Assembly (NCBI GenBank): GCA_012518795.1
Contig: JAAYRL010000014.1
Location: 1-42,720, forward strand
Reading direction: 5' to 3'
Length of the DNA: 42,720 nt
Source: Clostridiaceae bacterium
Lineage (GTDB): Bacteria > Bacillota > Clostridia > Saccharofermentanales > DTU023
Of this stretch, positions 1 through 8,006 are shown piece after piece. Both the position numbers and the translations under genes were made by a program. The first letter of the stretch is position 1. Every line of letters starts with the position of its first letter. Below the pieces are notes generated by a model. That model saw only the letters and a program-made list of their open reading frames with translations. It was not told where the DNA came from and searched no databases.

Positions 1-105
1 AGCTGATATTTTTGAGAAAGCTGATATTTTTGAGAAAGCTGATATTTTTGAGAAAGCTGATATTTTTGAGAAAGCTGATATTTTTGAGAAAGCTGATATT
101 TTTGA
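1..105. repeat. 18-bp tandem repeat, 5.8 copies (iteron-like)
   Basis: The unit AGCTGATATTTTTGAGAA starts at 1, 19, 37, 55, 73 and 91, the last copy being cut after 15 bases. The five complete copies are identical. The array lies just beyond the 3' end of the replication gene and is followed by a very AT-rich stretch, which is how origins of phage satellites and many plasmids are built, so iterons are a fair reading. On the plus strand one frame stays open from the left edge to a stop at 140-142 and would read as a repeated ADIFEK hexapeptide, so the array could instead be the tail of a gene outside the window. Other intergenic gaps here also carry tandem repeats, so it may be neither. Confidence 0.9.
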
Positions 106-142
106 TGTATCTGCAAAGAGAAAGAGATATGAGATACCATAA

Positions 143-192
143 ACCTAATAAGCATTATTTATAGATAAAATTAATATATATATTATTATTTA
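143..192. other. AT-rich block, possible DNA-unwinding element
   Basis: This 50-bp stretch between the 18-bp repeats and the stop codon of the replication gene is almost entirely A and T, including a run of alternating TA. Together with the iteron-like array it could form the replication origin of the integrated element. This is inferred from position and composition only. Confidence 0.3.
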
Positions 193-2346
193 TTATTCTT
201 CTTTGCCGTGTTTGTCGGTCTGCTTTTCTGCTTTCTCATTTCTCTTTGTTTTAGAGGGTTGCTCTAAATTCTCTGGTTTCTCATTTTTCTCAAGTTTCTC
301 ATGCTTTATCATGTCCTTGTAAAAAATACCGTTGACATCAAAATCAACTTCTAAATGTCTAACCTTCCAATAGTAACGGTTTAAGCCTTCAGCTCTAAGA
401 TTTTCAATTTCTCCCGCTTTTTTGAATTTTGATCTTACTCTGCGATAGGTTATATCTGCTATACCGTCAGCAAAAGCCTTCTGCTGTAAATCATTGGAAT
501 AATACGGTTTTTTGTAGAGTGTTTCTCTCAACCATTCAATAGCTTCCTGTTCTGCTGTATTGTCTTTAGTAACAACTTTCATTAAAACATCTCTCTCTGT
601 TGCGGATAAATCAGCACCTAACCATTCAACGTTTTCATCTTTTGTAATTCTGAATGCCATGGGTGGCTGAAGCTCTGCAAGATTATTTTTACTTTGAACC
701 ATTAATCTGGTGCCGTCATTGGTTCGTTGATCTATTCCAACAACAAAATGACTTCGATTTATAGCAATTTGATCAACGGTTCCCAAGTTCCTGCTTAAAG
801 CTGTTCCACCTTCTTTTTTGTTTTGATGCTGAACTATGATACAAGCGAAATTATAGGTGCTTGCTAGATTAGCTATCGGCTGGACTGTTCCTCTTTGTTC
901 GTTTGCTCTATGCATATCTACTTCACTGCCTAACCATACTTGAATAGGGTCAAAGACAACTAAAATCGGTTTTGTTGTCTTTATTGCGTTTTCCAAAATG
1001 TTTAAATCTGAAAACTTAAAAATCTTTTCTCTTTTATCCAATATGAAAACTTTTTTCATATCAGCTTTAAGACTTCTCAATCTCGGAATAACAACATATT
1101 CATCCGGATCTTCACCGTTTAGAATTAATACGTTTGACGGTTCAGTATTTTTGACTTCTCCAAACACATTTGGCGGTAGAATTCCATTAGTAAGATCTGC
1201 AGCGATTTTCAAAGTTAGGAATGATTTCCCACCACCGGGATCACCTTGAAAGCCTGTCAGCATTCCTTTAGGAATATAACCACGCCAAAGCCAATCAACT
1301 TCTTTCATTTGTACAGTATCGCCACGTACAAGATAGTCTTTTATTTTTTTATCAGATTTCTTGTTATCCGGATGATAATCAAATCTCTTTTCAAACGTGT
1401 ATTCAGTTCTTATGTTCGGATTTTTAAGTTCCTGATAAAAATGTGTCACATTGTTGATCTGCCATTCCGGATTATCCATTGCCAATAATTCAGCTGATCT
1501 AACGCCTGCTTTTTCAGATATAACGTTATCCTGTACTGCCTTAACAAGAGTAATCAATGCAGATAAATAATTATCTCTGCTTTCCAGGTTTTTACTATCT
1601 CTCTTTACATAATTCTGAACTAACCGAATAACTTCCAAATCCTCATATTTAGGTTGGATGTCCGGGCTGTTATCCATAGGCTTAATTGCTTCTTTGTTCT
1701 CCGGCTGAACCTCTTTAGATGTTTCAGTTTGTGAATGTTGAACTAATGATCTATAAGCCTGTTCTAAGTCTTCAACATTCAAATAATCTTCGTTCAGCTC
1801 TTCATGATAGATAGGTGTTACGTCTTTAAGCCGGGTTGACCAATACATCATGTGTGTATCTTCAAAACTGCAATGATCATCACTGGGCAAGCCATAAACA
1901 GCCATAAATTGCCGTGCAATGCTTTCATATCTGCTAGGCTCTAAAGGTTCACTGAACGGCACTATCAAGCGAATTTTATTGTTGTTTCCGTCATAACTAG
2001 CCGTTGAGTGAATAATGTAATTAATAAGGCTGTTTTGCATTGTAGAAATAATGTAATTTAGCTGATCAAACGAAATATCATCAAAATCAAACGTCAAACC
2101 TTCACGGGTTAAAATGTTTTCTTTTTTTCTAATACCGTCTTTCAATTCACCGAATACATAACCGCCTACGTTTTTAGCCTGTCTTTGTGTCGTTTTTGGT
2201 AATTTGCTATAATCTTCAATAGAATAGTTGATCACATGCCATTGTTTGCATGTGTCAGCAAATTCTTTGAAGGTTAGCGTTGATATATTCCACTTGGGTG
2301 AATTATGGGAATGTGCAACGCTAATTTTTATTGTTCTTTGGTTCAT
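193..2346 (-). CDS. Primase-helicase (Pri-Rep) of an integrated element
   Basis: The protein has 717 residues. The first ~190 resemble the primase-polymerase domain of phage and satellite replication proteins: an acidic DFDD motif lies near residues 87-90, followed by an HST...KIRLIVPF segment near 113-130. A linker leads to a RecA-like ATPase domain with Walker A GDPGGGKS at about 368-375 and a hydrophobic Walker B strand (ILVVFDP) near 460, as in RepA/DnaB-like hexameric helicases. The highly charged C-terminal tail is rich in Lys and Glu. Its likely role is to prime and unwind the element's origin. The start at 2346 has a GAGG ribosome-binding site and overlaps the upstream small gene by 26 bp, so the two are translationally linked. 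The exact family is not certain, but primase plus helicase is well supported. Confidence 0.85.
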   Translation of the reverse strand: MNQRTIKISVAHSHNSPKWNISTLTFKEFADTCKQWHVINYSIEDYSKLPKTTQRQAKNVGGYVFGELKDGIRKKENILTREGLTFDFDDISFDQLNYIISTMQNSLINYIIHSTASYDGNNNKIRLIVPFSEPLEPSRYESIARQFMAVYGLPSDDHCSFEDTHMMYWSTRLKDVTPIYHEELNEDYLNVEDLEQAYRSLVQHSQTETSKEVQPENKEAIKPMDNSPDIQPKYEDLEVIRLVQNYVKRDSKNLESRDNYLSALITLVKAVQDNVISEKAGVRSAELLAMDNPEWQINNVTHFYQELKNPNIRTEYTFEKRFDYHPDNKKSDKKIKDYLVRGDTVQMKEVDWLWRGYIPKGMLTGFQGDPGGGKSFLTLKIAADLTNGILPPNVFGEVKNTEPSNVLILNGEDPDEYVVIPRLRSLKADMKKVFILDKREKIFKFSDLNILENAIKTTKPILVVFDPIQVWLGSEVDMHRANEQRGTVQPIANLASTYNFACIIVQHQNKKEGGTALSRNLGTVDQIAINRSHFVVGIDQRTNDGTRLMVQSKNNLAELQPPMAFRITKDENVEWLGADLSATERDVLMKVVTKDNTAEQEAIEWLRETLYKKPYYSNDLQQKAFADGIADITYRRVRSKFKKAGEIENLRAEGLNRYYWKVRHLEVDFDVNGIFYKDMIKHEKLEKNEKPENLEQPSKTKRNEKAEKQTDKHGKEE

Positions 2347-2521
2347 TTAATACCTCTGCCAATCTGTACTGTTCAAGTAAATAGCGTTCTTCGACTTTTC
2401 CACGAACAACTCTATAACCTTGTTCTTTTAACTCTGCATTTAAGTCACGAATGATCTGATAAGCCTGTGATTGCCTAACGTTTAATACATCCATAACCTG
2501 ATCAACATTCAATAATGCCAT
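2321..2521 (-). CDS. Small excisionase-like DNA-binding protein
   Basis: This 66-residue protein has a predicted winged-helix or helix-turn-helix N-terminus (VDQVMDVLNVRQSQAYQIIR) followed by a basic wing (GYRVVRGKVEERYL). Small proteins of this shape in the same place act as excisionases or AlpA-like activators of phage-like islands. A strong AAAGGAG site 8 bases upstream supports the ATG at 2521. It lies between the Cro-like gene (2-bp gap) and the primase-helicase (26-bp overlap), forming one operon. The function is inferred from size, fold and position; I could not assign a specific family. Confidence 0.65.
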   Translation of the reverse strand: MALLNVDQVMDVLNVRQSQAYQIIRDLNAELKEQGYRVVRGKVEERYLLEQYRLAEVLNEPKNNKN

Positions 2522-2523
2522 TT

Positions 2524-2721
2524 TTAAAACTCCTTTCTTAATAATTCCACCGGTTCAACGTCTAAGGCTTTGGCAAGTTTAACAACTGTTTCATACCTTG
2601 CTCTACCGGTTAGTAACATTCTTGAAATCGTGCCTGCTTGGACTCCTGCCATTTCAGCTACTTCCTGCTGTGTCAATAATCTTGACTGCAAAATGTCTTT
2701 TATCTTGTCTACGTCTAACAT
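2524..2721 (-). CDS. Cro-like XRE-family regulator
   Basis: The 65-residue protein is essentially one helix-turn-helix domain: LTQQEVAEMAGVQAGTISRM contains the two DNA-contacting helices, and KLAKALDVEPVELL is the usual C-terminal XRE helix. I chose the ATG at 2721 because a GAAAGGAG site lies 8 bases upstream; the frame extends to 2784, but that part reads through the promoter. It is the first gene of the leftward replication operon and is transcribed divergently from the longer repressor gene. By analogy with phage and satellite switches it probably plays the Cro/Str part. The partner role is inferred. Confidence 0.8.
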   Translation of the reverse strand: MLDVDKIKDILQSRLLTQQEVAEMAGVQAGTISRMLLTGRARYETVVKLAKALDVEPVELLRKEF

Positions 2722-2747
2722 TAAAACAACTCCTTTCAATAGATATG

Positions 2748-2803
2748 TTGATATATTATCAATAGAAATATTGATTGTCAACACTTATGTTTAAATATAT
2801 AAT
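2748..2803. promoter_or_regulatory. Divergent promoters with repressor operators
   Basis: Rightward promoter: TTGTCA at 2775-2780, 17-bp spacer, TATAAT at 2798-2803. Leftward promoter: TTGACA read on the minus strand (2776-2781), 17-bp spacer, TAATAT (2753-2758). The two -35 boxes overlap. A perfect palindrome TTGATA-TAT-TATCAA lies at 2748-2762 over the leftward -10, and a related TTGA-TTG-TCAA lies at 2771-2781 over both -35 boxes. This is a compact lysogeny-type switch in which one repressor could shut both directions. Confidence 0.7.
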
Positions 2804-2838
2804 AAAAATCAACGCAAATGTTTAAGGGGGGGGTTGAT

Positions 2839-3201
2839 ATGTCGTTCAGTGAGAATCTTAAAAAAGCAAGATTAAATAAAGGGTATACACAACAAGACGT
2901 GGCAGATCGTTTAAATATATCGGTTCAAGCCTATTCTAGATACGAAACCACCAATCAGGAACCGGGTGCAACAAGATTAAAAGAATTATCTGACATCTTA
3001 AATGTATCAATTGATCAGTTATTAGGATTAAATCCGGTTTATACAAAAGGGCTTCGTTTTGAAAGTGATGATGCTCTCGAATTAGAGAAAATATACAAGC
3101 AGATTGTTGAGGAAAATATGAGACAGCTCAATGTAAATGGCCAAAAAAAAATAGTAGATTATTCATCAGATTTAACAGAAATTGAAAAATATACAAAATG
3201 A
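2839..3201 (+). CDS. CI/Stl-like XRE-family repressor
   Basis: The protein is 120 residues from the ATG at 2839. The N-terminal ~65 residues form a standard XRE helix-turn-helix (LNKGYTQQDVADRLNISVQA ... EPGATRLKELSDILNVSIDQLLG). The remaining ~55 residues are helical and charged and may dimerise. The ribosome-binding region is a run of eight G bases directly followed by TTGAT and the ATG. The last four bases overlap the integrase start (ATGA), so repressor and integrase are co-transcribed, as stl and int are in phage satellites. No protease or LexA-like domain is present, so relief of repression would need a partner protein or direct antirepression. The repressor role is inferred from its arrangement. 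Confidence 0.8.
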   Translation: MSFSENLKKARLNKGYTQQDVADRLNISVQAYSRYETTNQEPGATRLKELSDILNVSIDQLLGLNPVYTKGLRFESDDALELEKIYKQIVEENMRQLNVNGQKKIVDYSSDLTEIEKYTK

Positions 3202-4310
3202 CTGCCCACAAATACAAGACAAAAAAGGGTATTAAATGGCTTTCGTCTGTTAGGTATACAGATATAGAGGGGAAGCGGAAGCAGGCTGTTAAACGTGGGT
3301 TTAATACAAGACGTGAAGCCCTGGCGTATGAGAGTAAGTTCTTACGTGAAGTAAACATCTATGATATTGCCTGTACTCTGCAATGGTCTGAATTTGTTGA
3401 TCTGTACTTTGAAGATGTTAAGCCTAAACTATCACCTTCAACAATCTCAACTAAAACATACAGAATTAAAAATCATATAGGTCATGCCTTTACTCTCCCG
3501 GTAAATGAAATTACACCGGCAATAATAACAGACTGGCTGAACAACTTACTGGAGAATAATGATCTAAGCCTGAGATACATTAAAAGCCTGTATATCGAAT
3601 TAAAAGCTGTATTCAATCATGCTGAACGTATATACAATCTATCACCGAATCCGGTTAAAAAAGTACCTCCACCAACGAGAAAAGAACATAAAAAAGAAAT
3701 GCAATTCTGGACTTATGAGGAATTTAACTCAGTCATAGAACACATTGACGACCTGAAAGCTAAGACTGCAATAATACTGTTATTCTATTCCGGTATTCGT
3801 AAGGGTGAGCTGTTGGCTCTTAAATGGTCTGATCTAAAGGGTAATGAGTTATCAATCAATAAAACACTGCATAGAATCAACGGTAAAACGATCATAACTC
3901 CGCCTAAATCTCAATCAAGCAATAGAACCATACTTTTACCGGGTCTAGCTGTAAAAGCTCTCAATGAGTGGAGAAATGAGCAATACTCAGATGATAGCTT
4001 TATCTTTGAATGGGAGAAAACATTTATTGAACGTGCTATCAAACAAGGTTCGGAATCTGCAGGGGGTAAGCGGATCCGGGTACACGATTTAAGACATAGC
4101 CATGTGAGCTATTTAATTTCTTTAGGTGCAAATATCAACCTGATTTCTAAAAGATTAGGTCACGCCAAGGTATCTATGACTTTAGATGTATACAGTCATT
4201 TATATCCGGATGATGAGCAGACTATAATCAACCTTATTGATAACAATTTGATAACAAAAAATAGCGTAAACGATAAAAATGACATTAAAAAGAACAATAG
4301 TTCGGAATAA
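3198..4310 (+). CDS. int: Tyrosine recombinase (integrase)
   Basis: The protein has 370 residues. An N-terminal arm-type DNA-binding segment (residues 1-50, KYKTKKGIKWLSSVRYTD) is followed by a SAM-like core-binding domain (~60-160) and the catalytic domain. Catalytic residues can be placed: Arg201 (GIRKGELLALKW), His296 and Arg299 (HDLRH), His322 (LGHAK) and the nucleophile Tyr332 (VYSHL). All are present, so the enzyme should be active. It would integrate and excise the island to its left. The start overlaps the repressor stop by 4 bp. The protein resembles integrases of Tn916-like elements and satellites. The attachment core could not be identified without the other end. Confidence 0.95.
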   Translation: MTAHKYKTKKGIKWLSSVRYTDIEGKRKQAVKRGFNTRREALAYESKFLREVNIYDIACTLQWSEFVDLYFEDVKPKLSPSTISTKTYRIKNHIGHAFTLPVNEITPAIITDWLNNLLENNDLSLRYIKSLYIELKAVFNHAERIYNLSPNPVKKVPPPTRKEHKKEMQFWTYEEFNSVIEHIDDLKAKTAIILLFYSGIRKGELLALKWSDLKGNELSINKTLHRINGKTIITPPKSQSSNRTILLPGLAVKALNEWRNEQYSDDSFIFEWEKTFIERAIKQGSESAGGKRIRVHDLRHSHVSYLISLGANINLISKRLGHAKVSMTLDVYSHLYPDDEQTIINLIDNNLITKNSVNDKNDIKKNNSSE

Positions 4311-4393
4311 AAGGCGATTAAATCAATGGTTTCCGTAATAGGTAAAATAGGCAAAATGTACAGATACAACCCACTACCACCCACCAATCTTAA

Positions 4394-4447
4394 AAAGCAG
4401 CTATTGATACAATTCCTTATATCGATAACTGCTTTCTTTTGTTTTTA
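4394..4447 (+). terminator. Rho-independent terminator after the integrase
   Basis: A 16-bp stem (AAAGCAGCTATTGATA paired with TATCGATAACTGCTTT, one mismatch and one G-U pair) surrounds an 8-base loop and is followed by CTTTTGTTTTT. It lies 84 bp after the integrase stop and probably closes the int operon. Confidence 0.75.
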
Positions 4448-4517
4448 GAAGTCTATCTTCAGTCCGGAATAGCAAGTGTTACTTGCTTCCGTCTTTTAAG
4501 TGATAAAGCACGGTGCA

Positions 4518-4624
4518 GTCGTACTTCACCGTCTTATTCTAAAATATTATCCACATTCGGATCAGACACAAGATGATACCAGACAAGGTCGTGCTTCACC
4601 GTCTTATTTTAAAATATTCTCCAC
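4518..4624. repeat. CRISPR-like unit: 37-bp repeat, 33-bp spacer, 37-bp repeat
   Basis: Two direct repeats of 37 bp (4518-4554 and 4588-4624) match at 34 of 37 positions and are separated by exactly 33 bp (4555-4587). The 33-bp middle matches, with one internal mismatch at its position 14, a segment inside the serpin gene at 13316-13348 (opposite orientation). The match stops at both edges of the interval. These sizes and this behaviour are those of a CRISPR repeat-spacer-repeat, but there are no cas genes in the window, only one spacer, and the repeat ends are not the commonest type. A degenerate further copy may lie at about 4479-4512. A short dispersed repeat is the main alternative. Confidence 0.6.
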
Positions 4625-4644
4625 TTCGCCGCTCGCCTTTGCCG

Positions 4645-5121
4645 TTATGCTTTTAATTTTAACTGTAATAGATCGCCGTTTTGGGCATCAAGTTCTACTT
4701 TATGTATATTTGCACCTCGCTCATCTGTAATTTTTAATTTCCACAAAGTGCGCTCTTTTTTTCTTTCTAGCTTCCACTGTATAGGTGTAGAAACAGGGGC
4801 AGCATTTAATGCAATAGTGTTAATTTCGCTAAATGGCAGCATGTTTTCTAAGTTTAATTTTTTTGCATTTCGTTTTATAAGTTTTTGGTCTTTCCGCTTA
4901 AGAGCCTTAACCTTATCCTTGATGATATCTCCCGTCTGTGCATTGAGTTTAAGTGAATGACGATTTTTGCCGTCATTTCCTACAAAAGAATATTTGTAAA
5001 ATGGACCCTTATGAGCTAACCGTAATTTTGTCAGAATATCGTCCGGATAAAGCTCTAAATATTTTTTGATAGCGTCATTGATGGAAATAATGCCTAATTT
5101 CATCTCCAAAGTATTAGTCAT
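4645..5121 (-). CDS. PepSY-like domain protein
   Basis: From the ATG at 5121 (GAAAGGG 8 bases upstream; a GTG three codons earlier is possible) the protein has 158 residues. It contains two similar segments: KYSFVGNDGKNRHSLKLNAQ followed by TGDI, and WKLKITDERGANIHKVELDA followed by QNGDL. The alternating strand pattern and closing (T/N)GD(I/L) are typical of PepSY repeats. No signal peptide or membrane segment is seen, so it should be cytoplasmic unless exported another way. A Lys-rich middle part lies between the repeats. PepSY domains are usually linked to protease inhibition or to sensing at the envelope, but no role can be assigned here. It stands alone, convergent with the integrase and divergent from the zinc-ribbon gene. 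Confidence 0.7.
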   Translation of the reverse strand: MTNTLEMKLGIISINDAIKKYLELYPDDILTKLRLAHKGPFYKYSFVGNDGKNRHSLKLNAQTGDIIKDKVKALKRKDQKLIKRNAKKLNLENMLPFSEINTIALNAAPVSTPIQWKLERKKERTLWKLKITDERGANIHKVELDAQNGDLLQLKLKA

Positions 5122-5390
5122 TGTCTTCACCCTTTCTTATAGACTAAAAATTTTCATCATCTATCATACCCTGAAGTTCTAATATTAATCAAATATTGCA
5201 CCATTTAAGAATATCTCCCCTTCAATATCGGATCTACAGACTAAAAAAATCTAATTTGTATGCTCAGAGCAGACAAACGCACATTTTCTTAAGTTTATAA
5301 TCATTATTAAAGAAAAGGAATATAGGAAATACACATAAACAAGACGATGTGACTTAGAAATGACCTAATAAACTTCAAGGAGGTAGGAAA

Positions 5391-6872
5391 ATGTATTGTT
5401 TAAATTGTGGTAAACAGATACCGGAGGATTCTGGCTTTTGTCCTTTCTGCGGAGAAAAAATTAATAGCGAGAAAGAGCTGATTGATGAGGTGACTTCCAC
5501 AAGCAATATACAGCCTCAGCAGTCGAATATTCCACTCGATGTTCCGACAGGAGGTGAAAAGGCACCGAAACGAAGTCGTAGACCAAAATGGATTTTCATC
5601 GTACTTAGTATTGTGGGATGCTTGATAATAGTCCTGAGCGCTTGGCTTATAATACGTTCCGTTAAGAAGCCATTCGATAACAAAACACCTTCTAATGCAG
5701 GATTTTCCATGTCTAATAAAGAAGCGTCCTTTACAAAAACTTCGCCAGGGAGCAAAGAGCCAATACAAGAGACAACTCCAGAGTCAATACCGGAGATGGA
5801 AGCAGTCAAACTGGAAGAAGGTGAATATCTTTATGTAGGCAATACTTCTTATTTTGATATTGACGACTTAGAGTTAAGTTTTATTCTTTCGGCAGATAAA
5901 ACTTATATTCATGATGTTTCCATACAAGTAACAAATCTAAATACCAGTTTTACAACAGGAAATGTGCAAACGGACCTTTCCGTATCTCAATCTACACAAA
6001 TGTTTCCCGGCTCGTACGCGATTGATTTTTATGGAACAAGTGCAGATATTTGGATTGGACAAAGCAAAATAATCGGCTTGTATTTTGATGGCGGAACTGC
6101 TCATATGGAGTTGGATTATACATATGTTCATAATAGTGTGGGCATTTCCGGACAGAATACAGAAATACCTTTCGGAACAACTTGGATTGACTTATATGCT
6201 GAGGATTATATTGAAGGAACTGAACCAACTCTTGCTGAAGCGACAACAAACGAAATGACGGAAGCAGATACCCCGACAGCTACTACTACAGATCTAACCT
6301 ACACGGAATTTGACTGGGATATCTTAAAAAATTGGAATGATCAGGCTTTGCAAGAAGCTTATGGAGTAGACAGTCTGTACACTTTTACTCCTAATAATCC
6401 TCAGCCTATGCATTATATCGTGTCTACCGATGGAGTATATGACCCGGTTACCGGTACAGAATCCGAGGGAGGATATATCCATGATTATGTACGCCATTAT
6501 CCTATTAGTACAGATGACTTAATTCGACGAGCAGGAAAGCTAAAAGATAGCGGGTTGACATTGACGGATGATCCGGATCAGGCAACTTTTGCACTCATTT
6601 TGCACTTCAGTTATACGGATAACATTGGGACTTTCAGATTCGCAGACGGTTCAATCATCAATCAGTATCACGGCAATTTGTGGGCGGATTTAGTAAATCT
6701 TGTGACGGGCGAGGTCATCCAATCCGATGTCAAAAACGCTTATGCTACATATACCAATGAGAGTGTATATACTTCTATGTTGAATGCAGCTAAAGGAAAA
6801 CAATTATATAGCGATACACCCTCATTATATGCGGAAGACTTTGAAGGCTATTGGGGTTTTGTTAATAGATAA
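5391..6872 (+). CDS. Zinc-ribbon membrane protein with large extracellular part
   Basis: The protein has 493 residues. The N-terminus is a cytoplasmic zinc ribbon with Cys3, Cys6, Cys17 and Cys20 (CxNCGK ... CPFCGE). A basic stretch (KAPKRSRRPK) precedes one membrane helix at about 67-90, so the remaining ~400 residues should be outside. This part starts with a Ser/Thr/Pro-rich linker and then a beta-rich domain (about 135-275), followed after a Thr-rich spacer by a second domain (about 300-493). No catalytic motif is recognised. The architecture (zinc ribbon, one helix, extracellular sensor-like domain) is common in uncharacterised Firmicutes proteins. A good AGGAGG site supports the start. 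It is probably co-transcribed with the lipoprotein gene 76 bp downstream. Confidence 0.75.
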   Translation: MYCLNCGKQIPEDSGFCPFCGEKINSEKELIDEVTSTSNIQPQQSNIPLDVPTGGEKAPKRSRRPKWIFIVLSIVGCLIIVLSAWLIIRSVKKPFDNKTPSNAGFSMSNKEASFTKTSPGSKEPIQETTPESIPEMEAVKLEEGEYLYVGNTSYFDIDDLELSFILSADKTYIHDVSIQVTNLNTSFTTGNVQTDLSVSQSTQMFPGSYAIDFYGTSADIWIGQSKIIGLYFDGGTAHMELDYTYVHNSVGISGQNTEIPFGTTWIDLYAEDYIEGTEPTLAEATTNEMTEADTPTATTTDLTYTEFDWDILKNWNDQALQEAYGVDSLYTFTPNNPQPMHYIVSTDGVYDPVTGTESEGGYIHDYVRHYPISTDDLIRRAGKLKDSGLTLTDDPDQATFALILHFSYTDNIGTFRFADGSIINQYHGNLWADLVNLVTGEVIQSDVKNAYATYTNESVYTSMLNAAKGKQLYSDTPSLYAEDFEGYWGFVNR

Positions 6873-6948
6873 TTGTATTTACTTAAAGGACAGAAAACAG
6901 TGGCAATCACGTTGCCACATAAAATGAAATAAGAAAGGATTATAAAAA

Positions 6949-8004
6949 ATGAAAAGGATTTTAACTACAATAATTGTTCTGATTATGTTTACGATGATGT
7001 TATGCGGCTGTGCATCTAAAAAAGAAAAAGAAGCAAAAATCAGTGATAACAGTACACTACCACAGGAATCCGAAACTGCGCGGGCAAAAATCACCAAACC
7101 ATCCACTGAACCTTCTACCAAGGCATCTGCGGAACCCACCACAAAGGCTTCTGCGGAACCTACCACAAAGCCTTCTGCGGAATCTACTACCAAACCTTCT
7201 GCGGAACCTTCCGTAGAATCTAACGATACTTTGCCGGAAGAGCTTGTCGGACACTGGGAAGGAACGGGAGAACCGGAGGATGGCAGCAGTCCCATCCAAT
7301 TAGCTGTAACTGTCAACGCCGATGCCACGGGTAATTATACGTTTGAACAGGCAGGATATACGGAAAGCTATCCGTTTTTACTCGAAAAGAACAGTAACAG
7401 CTTTACCGTTAATATCCCGGCAAATGATAAGGCATTTCAATCCTGTAGCGGTACATATGACTATACTGACGGCACACTGACGTTGCACATTAAGACGATT
7501 TTTAAGTCCGGAAGGACCTTTGCATACACTGCTGCATGCACAAAAAAAGATGAATCACAAGCTGATAATCTCCCTGCGGAAGCAGCGGAAGCAAATGTCG
7601 ATATCGCTGCAGCTGTCGATTTTATCAAAAATAATGAATCCATTGACGGAATGAATCCAGGTGTAGTGATCTGTGATATCAGGGGAATACTCGGCGAGGA
7701 GGATGATTTCCCTGCTGTCATTATGGAAAATATGCAGTTATTTTATTTTTCACAGGGATATATTATAAGCTACCTAAATTCCAACAAGATCGTCACGGTT
7801 GTCAGCGCAATGCCGCCTGCTGTCGGGAAGACCGCAAGAGGTATTGGTATAGGCAGTACCGAAGAGGAAGTACGAGCAGCATATGGTGACGGTATTAACA
7901 CAAATCTTTCAGAAGAGGGGAAGATTGTGTTCGGAGATGAGAGTGCATTGCTGGAATTCATCTTTGAAAATGGAAGAGTACAGATTATCAATCTCTCTTA
8001 CTAA
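6949..8004 (+). CDS. Lipoprotein with EPTTKASA repeats, unknown function
   Basis: The 351-residue protein begins with a lipoprotein signal peptide, lipobox LCGC with Cys21. Residues ~43-87 are a low-complexity spacer made of the repeats KASAEPTT and KPSAEPTT, which would hold the rest away from the membrane. A first domain (about 90-200, starting LVGHWEGTGEPEDG) has the pattern of extracellular beta-sandwich domains that measure reduced substrates in many Firmicutes lipoproteins. The C-terminal domain contains GIGIGSTEEEVRAAYGD, the kind of helix-cap motif seen in BamE-like folds. No enzyme signature is visible. An AAAGGA site precedes the ATG. It follows the zinc-ribbon gene and may form a pair with it. 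Confidence 0.75.
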   Translation: MKRILTTIIVLIMFTMMLCGCASKKEKEAKISDNSTLPQESETARAKITKPSTEPSTKASAEPTTKASAEPTTKPSAESTTKPSAEPSVESNDTLPEELVGHWEGTGEPEDGSSPIQLAVTVNADATGNYTFEQAGYTESYPFLLEKNSNSFTVNIPANDKAFQSCSGTYDYTDGTLTLHIKTIFKSGRTFAYTAACTKKDESQADNLPAEAAEANVDIAAAVDFIKNNESIDGMNPGVVICDIRGILGEEDDFPAVIMENMQLFYFSQGYIISYLNSNKIVTVVSAMPPAVGKTARGIGIGSTEEEVRAAYGDGINTNLSEEGKIVFGDESALLEFIFENGRVQIINLSY

Positions 8005-8006
8005 AT

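Noticed and set aside
4500-4730. 76-codon plus-strand frame over the repeat-spacer-repeat unit
   Set aside because: No ribosome site; it continues into the opposite PepSY-like gene. That the 33-bp segment is read in the same frame as in the serpin has a one-in-three chance.
5273-5301. Promoter of the zinc-ribbon gene (TATAAT at 5296)
   Set aside because: The -10 is perfect but no acceptable -35 lies 16-18 bp upstream, so I did not list it.
7010-7299. Frames on both strands across the Ser/Thr/Pro repeats of the lipoprotein
   Set aside because: Shadows of the low-complexity codons; the lipoprotein frame has signal peptide, lipobox and ribosome site.
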